A DNA stretch of 64,000 nucleotides from assembly GCF_008831285.2 (NCBI RefSeq), contig NC_045141.1, positions 24,661,315 to 24,725,314 of the forward strand, read 5' to 3'. Below are positions 56,701-64,000 of the stretch, in pieces (within the stretch, counting starts at the first letter, position 1; every line of letters starts with the position of its first letter). The position numbers and the translations under genes were made by a program. The DNA comes from Nymphaea colorata (lineage: Eukaryota > Streptophyta > Magnoliopsida > Nymphaeales > Nymphaeaceae). Below the pieces are notes generated by a model, which had not been told where the DNA came from, made no database searches, and saw only the letters and a program-made list of their open reading frames with translations.

Positions 56701-59700
56701 AAAAGCTGATGCGGTCAATGGCACCAGGCCACCTTCATCCTCTTCTTATTTAAAAAAGTTGAAAAGAAAACTGAATGAAAATGTGAATGGAGAGTATCAA
56801 GAATATTCCCGCCACCTTCCTCCTGTAGTACTCCTTTCTTTGGCAGCAATAAACCTCCTTTCTTTGGTGATTGGTGATTGTCGATTTCCAATTCCTCTCT
56901 TTGGTGATCTTCACCGTGTCAACAGCCAATCCATCTATTTGACATTGCAGACCTCTTCTCTTCGGTGATTGGCAATGACCAAATGGATTGCTGATGACAG
57001 GCAACTGATTGAGCCCAACACTTTGAAAGTTATATATATATAGTGATGGTCTTTGATAAACCACCACGTAGAAGCCTACTTTTGTCTTTATATACCTTTA
57101 AAACCAAATTGCTATAAAAGTATTTCACATATCTTGTCCTTGACAGCTTTAAGTGTTAGGAATCCTCTTTGTTAATGTCACCAGATTAGCACCTGGCTTG
57201 GCCCACATTTTGTTTTGCATGCTACATTATCCTCTTCGGTAATCTGAAAGTTGAAGCAGAAAAGGAGGAAAAGGATGGTCTTGAAGAACCTATGGCCTCA
57301 TCTACTTTTTATTTCCAATACAACCCTGTCTATATCTAGTGATGTCTAGATCAGTTTATAGGCCAACTAAGTATATGCCATCAATTGACCTCTATGTAGT
57401 TAACAGTTTAAGATACTGTAAAAGAGGAGGGGACACATACAAGGGTTCATCTGCATATAGCTTTTGATGTTTATCGTTCAATACATAGTGGACAAATCAT
57501 TCCAAGAAAGGGGTTATGCTTGTTTACTTTGTTTTCCTTTTCACAATTTAATGTGCTTATTTAATTCTTTGCCTTTCTGCTTATGCTTTCATGCAGGTGA
57601 AAGGGTCTGAAGTTTTAACTCATGATGGAGTACCAGTTGCATTTGCTCTTTCCCCGACAGAAACAGTAAGAATTTTTGATGCAGTATTAGTCTATATAGT
57701 TGGATCTGAATCTTATAGAGGATTTTACGTTACCTTTATTTATTTTATTTAGTTTCCATTTGGACCCATTATGATTCTTTCCCATGTCCAGGATCCATTG
57801 ATCCAAGTTACTTAGAAACCCCATTTAAAAGGGCGTGTGATTCTGCAGATTATTGAGGAGCGATCAATTGAGTTAGCCCTGATTTCCTCTGTTCTTTATG
57901 CTCCTTCTTCATTACTTTCATTCTATTTGCTTTCTACTTCTGCTTGAAGTGCACTTCCATGGGGATTAGAGTAAGGGCCTCTAATCACTGCATCAATTTT
58001 GCTGCTAAACTTCGTTTTTCTTTCCATCGTGCTGTTTAACATCATTTTGTGCAAGGTGATGGTCTGTACTTTGTGAGATGGCAATTGTGTTAGAATGCTA
58101 ACAGGATAATTTACTTAATGTCTAACCATATTATTTTCTTGAGAAACTTGTGCTCACTGAAGCATGGATTGAATATGTCCATTACTGAAACCCTGCACAC
58201 ATAGTTCTTGTTTTATACTAGAAAGTTAGTTAGCTTGAAAACTAGCACGCACATCAAGTCAACCATATTGGATGGGAACAAGGGAAGTAGCAATGAAGGA
58301 ATTGAGAATATATCTTTATGCATTCCAAACGTGTCCATAATGAAAAGTAGAAGTAAAACTGGATATTTCAAGATGTGCACAGTTTTCATTATATGTACCA
58401 ACTACCAACCATAGATTTCTGATTGATATTTTATAGTTAGAAAATTACAGTAAACTATGTTCAATCTCTTGGCTTAAAAAGGAGATCTTTTCAGTGACTC
58501 TGATGTTTCTTGTCTCTCTTAATCTCTTGAAGGTGAATTATGTGTCTGCTCATGACAATGAGACCTTATTTGATGCTATAAGTTTGAAGGTACTTATTCT
58601 TGAAGTTCTCAATAGCATTTTCTATTTATTTTATCATAGTTTCTGATAAGTCTCTTGCATGTAGACTAGCGTGGAGATTTCCGTCAGTGATAGGTGCAGA
58701 CTAAATCATCTTGCAACCAGCTTGGTAGCCCTTTCTCAGGTTTTTGTCCTCTTAACTGTTGTAGTTCTTACATGCATTATGTTTGATCTTTTGCTTCAGC
58801 AGAGAGTGTTCTGCTGCTTCATCTATCTTCTAGATGTCCAGACCTGCGACAAAAAATACACTGGAGTGTTCCTTGCTTCTCGTACTTCTGCCCCATCTTC
58901 TTCTCTTACTGTCATTTGATTCGGCCATGAAATGAGATGACACCCATAAAATTGAACTACCCAGCGTCAGTCAACAAAGAAGCAAATAGTGCTCCAGAAA
59001 TATGAAAAATATCCACATGACATCAATCATTTTTCCAGTCACATGATTCCAGAACTCATTCATGCCCCAAAAATAAAACTCCACGACACACCTTTTCAGC
59101 ACATTTGATGATGATCTATTCCCAGAACACCAGTCATCAACTGATTCAACATAACTTACATGGCTGATCTCTTGATCCATGCATTGCAACGGCGACCAAT
59201 CAATTCATGATTGATCAAGATGTTGCTTGCTATTGCGCGATAATGAGAAGAGGCCTCTGCTACTTTATTATGCAGATCATAGCCACAAATAGTACGATAT
59301 TTTCGAATATCACAATATCAATGAAAAAATGAAGAAAAAAGAAAAAATGGAAAAAACATTAAAAATCAATGCATTGATATTTTATCATGATTTTTTCATT
59401 AATTTTTTTATTTCACTTTTTGTTTTCATTTTTTTCAACTTTTATTCTACTGTTTTATTTGCTCTTGTTTTAGGTATATAAAGTTTTAATGTGACCCCTA
59501 GATGAAATACAATGCTTATTACTTTATCATTTTTATCAGTTTAACTAGATGTTTTTTTATGTCTTCTTATTAGTTTCTCATTTGTTGTATTTTTACCTAA
59601 CATTTTCATTTTTTATTTATCTCAAAAATTTTCAAGATTTCCCAATAAGGCAACTTTGCCAAAGAACGATATTTGTGGCTATGCTTGAGATGCACTAGGA

Positions 59701-62700
59701 AGAGGAGCTAGAAGGTGATATGGCCCGATAGCTAGGGTACAAGATGATGGTCAAAATCCTTATTGAAAAAGATGTCTGGAGGTCTCAAAGTCGGTTTGGC
59801 TCTGATACCATGTACAAACCGATACAGAGGAGAACAAAAAATCATCTCTCTGTTAACCCTAATATCTACTTAAATAGTGATTAGTAAGAAATTATAGAAA
59901 GGTCCACCTTGTTTTAGTAAATTGAGAAATACTAAAACTATGATAAAATTGCTGCTAACTACCTAAAGATATCTCAACAATAACAATTAAGAATTCAGTT
60001 TAAAAACAAATGATGAAGGCTGCATGGCTATGTCTTTTCCTACAAGCATATGAATGATTGTTGATAGTGTTTATTTTTACTTAATGGTTCTGAAGCATTA
60101 GCATATAAAGAATCTCTTCCTTTCTTTAAAGAAATGACCATAAATAATTGAACTAAAAATCAGCAACTTGTTGAAACACAGAGAACAAAAATAAGTCAGA
60201 TTATGTGAAATCACAATAAATCTGGAGTCGGAAGGAAGAGATGACCTTTTCCTTGCCTCATTTCCCCATGGCAGTGAGATAGTTCAGTGATAAATGGAGA
60301 TGATAAAAGTTTTGAAGATGGGAGGAAAGAATATTAACTTGTCGCGTTGGATAGTTTGGTGAAATGATAGAGCAAACTGAATCGGAAACTGCACATGTAC
60401 ATGTTGAATGCGCAACAAGTCCTTTAACTTAGGTGGTGAGAGTACAAGGGAGTACAAGTAGACAAAATTTCCTGATTCTGCCACACTCCTTTTCATATTG
60501 GGAGTGTGAAGATCTCAAATGTGTATCTTAGGAACTAGATTCAGAAATTACTGTACCTAGAACTTTAGTAAAAACATCAAGAAGCTGGACTTCAACAAGA
60601 ACACAGGTAGGCCCAAAGCTATGTTTTTCATGAACTAAATGGCATCATTGTCAAGGTCTCTCATTTGCTGACCATCAGCAAGCATGATGTTGATGAGATA
60701 ATATTCTAGTTACTGTGCTTCATGCAGGTGATAAAAGCTGCAAGAAATTAATCATTCGAATTGCAAATCTATTTCTATACTTAGACGAGGAATGTTTCGT
60801 ATGACTTGGGGATAAACATATTTTATGTCCTTGAGCATGATTTAGAACCTTCTTATGCTTGTAGTCTGGGCTTCTCCTGGCATTCTCTTCCAGTTCATGA
60901 GTGGCATATATTATTTTGTAAATATTAACAATATGATTCTAATTAGGGGATACCTTTTTTCCACTCTGGTGATGAGATGCTGCGGTCCAAATCACTTGAT
61001 CGGGATTCTTACAACTCTGGTGATTGGTTCAACAGGCAAGATCTAACTGTCTTGTGTACTAGATTGTGTTCGTAAGTTTACGTTTTCTTGAATCTCCAAT
61101 GCAGGATTGTCTAGATATGCTTTATAGTTTTGTTTATTTATTTATTTTTTCCTGTCATTATTCTGTTTGGTGAATCCCTTGGACACTCTATTGTCCATAG
61201 GTTTGAGGAATGCCTAAAACTCCTTATATGGTCTATATGTTGGTTCAAAATGGAAGAGAGTAGTTTGAACTTTGAACAGGCTGTTGTTTTTCCTGCACAA
61301 TGCTATCTATGGTGGTTTTATTATTAATCAGAGAGCAACAGGAGTATTGGCCAACCAATATCAGATATCAGTGAGTAATTTCCCGAGAACCATTGAAATC
61401 TATAATAGGCTATGCTGCATTTTGTAAACCTTAAGCTGGAACGATATTTACTTTCCTGAGAAAGATCTTAAGAGTTTTTAATGTTTATGAGCATCTTCCT
61501 TGACATGAAAATTGCCTGCACTGATGCATTTTAACATGCACTGGAATTTAATTGATATCAGGTTTTTGGATCTGAATTTTTATTCCAGATTGGATTTCAG
61601 CTACGAATCAAACAATTGGGGTATTGGCCTCCCTCCGAAAGAGAAAAATGAAAGGAACTGGCCACTGTGAGTAGTTGCATATTTGTGTCATTCTTTTCCC
61701 TTTTCTCTGAAAAAATGTCTCACTGCTCTGTGTGCTTGTAGTTGGCATATTGTCTGTTTTTTTGCTCAAATATTTTGCTCTCAAGGTTGGATGTTTGATA
61801 TCCATCTATCTTAGCTTTTATCCAAATTGTTGTTGATTTAGGATTAAATCACGGCTAGCAAATGCATCATTTAAGCCTCAGAAAATTCATATTCTTTCTG
61901 CGGTAGAAAATTTTGAGGATGTTCTGAGGATAAGATATTCTTCACCACTTTTTCGCTTGAGGACAGCAAACGAAATTCAGGTGAGATCCCTTTTTTGCTT
62001 TGCACATATTCAATGCAGAAAGTACAAGCTTTTTTTACTTATGAATGTTGTTATGAAGAACCATCCTTCATTAGCTGTCATGAAGCCAAGGTAATGTTTG
62101 CTTTATATTTAGTTGTGTACTAAGCAAGAAAATGTCTAAATGTAAAGCATAGATAATGAGACTTTCTATGATTTTGACATTTTTTGTGGAATATGAAATT
62201 GCTTCTGTTTCCAAACATCCAAAACCTGTTCCTTCATAAAGTGAAGGCAGTTAGTATTTTATCCTATATTTTCTACATGATGACATGCCAGGCAACAATG
62301 GAGACATGGACGATTACTTGTCCAGAAAGTCTCTTTCTTTTGCAAGATAAACAGTTCTACTTTCTAAGCGGACATTAACCTAGCGTAATTGTTCAGGAAA
62401 GAGTTCGCTTTCACAACTGCGGTCCATCATGGGTTCGAGGTGTTATTGTGATGAGCATTGAAGATGGATACAGCGGCATGCCGGGAATGACTCAAATGGA
62501 TCCCTTGTATGTTACACATTCATTTGGTTGTTTTATCTTTTGTTCTGGTACAGTGGTGCATACAAGCACAAGTGCGTTATTCGTGATAATCATCATAGAA
62601 CTGTGCCATAGGGCCTGCAATCTGATGAATGATGGACTAAGTTTACAGGGTTATAGAAGTTCCTCCTTGTTTTGATAACTGATGTCTGCTTTTGCAGTGG

Positions 62701-63009
62701 TTTTGTGTTCTGACATTCTATGATGCTCCAGGTATTCGTTTATTGTCATTGTCTTCAATGCGTGCCCTTCCAATGCCTCTTTTTCAATTCCTTCATTGAG
62801 AAGAAAGAAACTTGAACTACATCCACTGCAGGTGAAATTTTTTCTATTTGATAATATGCCCACGTAGGAGCAATGCACTAAGAGGTTTCAATATGCAGTT
62901 GATGTCTTCTGACAAGGTTGTCAAGAATTCATTTTATGAAGCAACGAGTGGCAGCTTCAGTATACCGGCAAGAACAACTTCTGTATTTGTTGAAGTCCGT
63001 GCTATTTGA
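40380..63009 (+). CDS. PU1: plastid pullulanase / limit dextrinase, 30 exons, 1068 aa
   Basis: This enzyme hydrolyses alpha-1,6 branches of starch in plastids (GH13_13). Exons: 40380-40660, 40745-40919, 42682-42783, 43394-43529, 43776-43828, 43955-44063, 44984-45120, 45236-45435, 45522-45671, 45769-45829, 46235-46355, 46878-46968, 47287-47380, 47450-47545, 48078-48218, 48940-48990, 51511-51581, 51706-51798, 53767-53857, 54331-54399, 56156-56212, 57597-57665, 58533-58589, 58665-58739, 60947-61035, 61589-61666, 61842-61980, 62397-62506, 62732-62831, 62899-63009. All phases agree. Regions in order are a Ser/Arg-rich transit peptide (1 to about 80), a CBM41-like module (about 86-186), an N-domain ([14 protein letters not shown], from 190), a CBM48 region ([20 protein letters not shown] onward), the barrel, and a C-domain ending [13 protein letters not shown]. 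Catalytic residues are nucleophile D656 (GFRFDLMGH), acid/base E693 (YGEGW) and D824 (SAHDNETL), with DVVYNH at 582-587. It is about 100 residues longer than the Arabidopsis enzyme as I recall it (about 965 aa), which the CBM41-like module explains. One intron has a GC donor. Confidence 0.96.
40661..40744 (+). other. 84-nt stop-free in-frame intron (pullulanase intron 1)
   Basis: The GT donor at 40661 and AG acceptor ending at 40744 enclose 84 nt (28 codons) without a stop. Splicing joins HYHR to PDGLYDGW, restoring the canonical CBM41 motif HYHRPDGxYDGW. Retention would insert 28 residues but leave the frame open. This is an exitron-like arrangement. Confidence 0.75.
44216..44587. mobile_element. 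possible degenerate relative of the MITE at 59278
   Basis: It lies in pullulanase intron 6. The right end CGTTATTTGTGACTATGG matches the right end of the intron-24 MITE (CGATATTTGTGGCTATGC) at 15 of 18 positions. Both interiors contain TTATTAGTTTCTCA followed by T-rich sequence. I cannot find a matching left terminal repeat, so the left boundary is a guess. Confidence 0.3.
44680..44731. repeat. (TA)n microsatellite in pullulanase intron 6
   Basis: About 25 TA units, about 250 bp before exon 7. Confidence 0.95.
44876..44967 (+). pseudogene. decayed tandem copy of pullulanase exon 7 start
   Basis: This 92-bp segment is a direct tandem copy of 44968-45059, covering the end of intron 6, its acceptor (TTGCTTTTGTAG) and the first 76 nt of exon 7. 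Both read …CCAATGGAAGGTTA and then encode NGRL(I/V)N(S/A)TGLQ. Copy 1 has changes at conserved positions (QSPWILDDL for QLPGVLDDL). If used without splicing into copy 2, it reads to a stop at 44981-44983, which is the acceptor TAG of copy 2. The true exon is copy 2, because it alone continues into the conserved EGPLGAVI segment. Confidence 0.85.
47074..47172. repeat. 27-bp direct repeat in pullulanase intron 12
   Basis: The 27-bp word beginning AGCTTTAGCAACTCTGCTAT and ending CCAC is present exactly at 47074-47100 and 47146-47172, 72 bp apart. Confidence 0.9.
51671..51692 (+). repeat. (CT)n tract at the exon 18 acceptor
   Basis: About 11 CT units end 13 bp before the AAG acceptor of pullulanase exon 18. 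They supply most of its polypyrimidine tract. Confidence 0.9.
59278..59683. mobile_element. MITE with 14-bp perfect terminal inverted repeats
   Basis: It lies in pullulanase intron 24. CATAGCCACAAATA (59278-59291) and TATTTGTGGCTATG (59670-59683) are perfect inverted repeats; GATATT-like sequence follows inside both. The 406-bp element is A-rich on the left and T-rich on the right, as in a foldback, and has no coding frame. The flanks (GCAGAT / CTTGAG) show no clear target duplication, so I do not assign a superfamily. Confidence 0.7.
59797..59810 (-). mobile_element. LTR-retroelement primer-binding site, initiator tRNA-Met type
   Basis: The minus strand reads TGGTATCAGAGCCA, the standard plant primer-binding site complementary to the initiator tRNA-Met 3' end. 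Immediately beyond it on the plus strand, 59811 onward begins TGTACAAACC, as an LTR edge (TG…) should. It is probably an LTR or TRIM-type remnant of a minus-oriented element inside pullulanase intron 24. No second LTR and no gag/pol frame is visible nearby. Confidence 0.6.
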
Positions 63010-63088
63010 ATATGGGTGTTACATGCAGATACTCATCCATGAAGTTGGCTTGGAGTTGCGCAAGCTTGGAGATACCAACTGCTTTCAT

Positions 63089-63285
63089 TATGCAGTTGAT
63101 GCCTTCTGACAAGATTGTCAAGGGTCCTTCTTTGGTGTTAACACTGTAAGCTTTAGAATATAGCTGAAAAACTTCTGTATGTTGAAACTTAAACCACTTC
63201 ATGCGGGTGCCACATTCTTATGTACATGCATCCGGTTGGGTAGGAGCAGGCCAAGCATGGCAAGGAGAATAGCACTTCTAAAGTG
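63089..63285 (+). pseudogene. decayed tandem copy of pullulanase terminal exon 30
   Basis: Offset by 197 bp from the real exon, TATGCAG|TTGATGCCTTCT repeats the acceptor and start of exon 30. Similarity continues in patches (AACTTCTGTAT at about 63169-63179 and the later TACATGCA). From the acceptor at 63095 the copy reads LMPSDKIVKGPSLVLTL and stops at 63147-63149. It therefore lacks the conserved [11 protein letters not shown] terminus. It could act as an alternative terminal exon, but it is probably a dead duplicate. The right boundary is approximate. Confidence 0.75.
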
Positions 63286-63811
63286 TCTTAAAATTGGGAG
63301 ATAAAATATGTAGGATATGTATATCTAAGAGTTCGATCCTGGTCCAAGAAAAGAGCCATCCAGACTGTGGTGGTTCCTTGGTTAGGCCCAAGGGGGGATG
63401 TACGCTGGATAGCTTTATTTGGAGTGTGCCTGTTAATTCTGGAAACCATGCCTTTGTATTGTGAGAGTATAAGCAATGTCAATTCTGCGTGGGTGCTTAC
63501 CAATAAGGCCGTAAAAAAGGAAGTGTGCCACTCATGATTCATAGTTCTCATTCAAGCCTGCAAGTATGCTTGAAGGGGCCATAGTTTAGGTGGCTGAGCT
63601 AGGGCATGTGGAAAAGCCTGTTTTTAGTTTGATTATCGTGGGCACTATACTTGAATATATTAAAGTGGTGAGATGCGGTGCTTAAGTTGAAGGGTACATT
63701 GCTGCTACTATTGATGCCGATGCAGTCCAAGACAATGGGGGGGCCTTTCTTTTTAAATTGTGGATTTAACCTTTGGGTCATCTGAAAATATGGTTGTATA
63801 CAGTCTCTACA

Positions 63812-63875
63812 AACAACAGGTGCTTAACAATTACAGTTTCCATAACAACAGGTGCTTAACAATTACAGTTTCCAT
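63812..63875. repeat. 32-bp exact tandem duplication
   Basis: Two identical head-to-tail 32-bp units, each with AACAACAGGTGCTTAACAAT. The identity suggests a recent origin. Confidence 0.95.
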
Positions 63876-64000
63876 AATGGTAGACGCTTGATTGCACATA
63901 ATAAACTTAAAGCTCAAAACCTATTGCTTTATCATTGACTCTTGTTTGGGAAATTGGGAGTTGCAAGTGATAGGTGTGACGATCGATCCGTTTTTAAGTC

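Larger units (their letters stand above)
58740..60946 (+). other. pullulanase intron 24 (2.2 kb) with nested transposon relics
   Basis: It runs from the GT donor after …ALSQ to the AG acceptor before [10 protein letters not shown]. It contains the MITE and, 113 bp further on, the primer-binding-site relic. No host exon is expected inside, because the flanking exons join seamlessly (ALSQ-GIPFFH). Confidence 0.85.
63010..64000. other. region downstream of pullulanase
   Basis: It contains the exon-30 duplicate, a 32-bp exact tandem repeat (63812-63843 and 63844-63875, unit containing CAGGTGCTTAACAATTACAG) and otherwise unremarkable AT-rich DNA. An AATAAA at 63900-63905 is too far to be a confident pullulanase poly(A) signal. 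I see no gene start. Confidence 0.6.

Noticed and set aside
63280..63360. Possible tRNA suggested by GAGTTCGATCC
   Set aside because: No acceptor stem, D-arm or anticodon arm can be paired around it.

Overview
This is a plant nuclear DNA window, almost certainly from a flowering plant. The evidence is five recognisable plant-type nuclear genes, many GT-AG introns (some over 2 kb), AT-rich intergenic DNA, long (TA)n and (GA)n/(CT)n microsatellites, and degenerate MITE-like and LTR-retroelement traces. I cannot name the species. There is no operon structure, phage, CRISPR array or plasmid feature.

Layout: (1) 1-5174 is gene-poor with decayed repeat-like DNA. (2) 5175-10158 (minus) is an 8-exon Rab8-type small GTPase (RABE1 class, 216 aa) with a 3.6 kb first intron. 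(3) 10159-18498 is a gene desert with one MITE candidate. (4) 18499-19302 (minus) is an intronless C2H2 zinc-finger repressor of the ZAT5 type with two QALGGH fingers and an EAR motif; its TATA box and (CT)n leader are visible. (5) 19441-32024 is a second gene desert with microsatellites, tandem duplications and two MITE candidates. (6) 32025-36348 (minus) is a 6-exon ankyrin-repeat protein (202 aa). It is divergent, across 399 bp, from (7) 36748-39039 (plus), a single-exon NKAP/SynMuv-type RS-rich nuclear protein (763 aa). (8) 40380-63009 (plus) is a 30-exon plastid pullulanase/limit dextrinase. All 30 exons join in one frame to a predicted 1068 aa. (9) 63010-64000 is downstream DNA with tandem duplications.

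The genes are not a functional cluster: membrane traffic (Rab), transcriptional repression (ZAT), an ankyrin scaffold, RNA/chromatin (NKAP) and starch debranching (pullulanase) are unrelated. The only arrangement that suggests shared control is the divergent ankyrin/NKAP pair.

The most interesting locus is the pullulanase. Its first three exons encode a CBM41-like module known from bacterial PulA enzymes, which the Arabidopsis and barley enzymes as I recall them lack. An 84-nt intron inside that module has no stop and keeps frame. Two exons have decayed tandem copies beside them (exon 7 and terminal exon 30), one intron uses a GC donor, and its introns carry a MITE and a retroelement primer-binding-site relic. 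I did not find a clearly new biological system; the pullulanase observations are the best candidates for follow-up.
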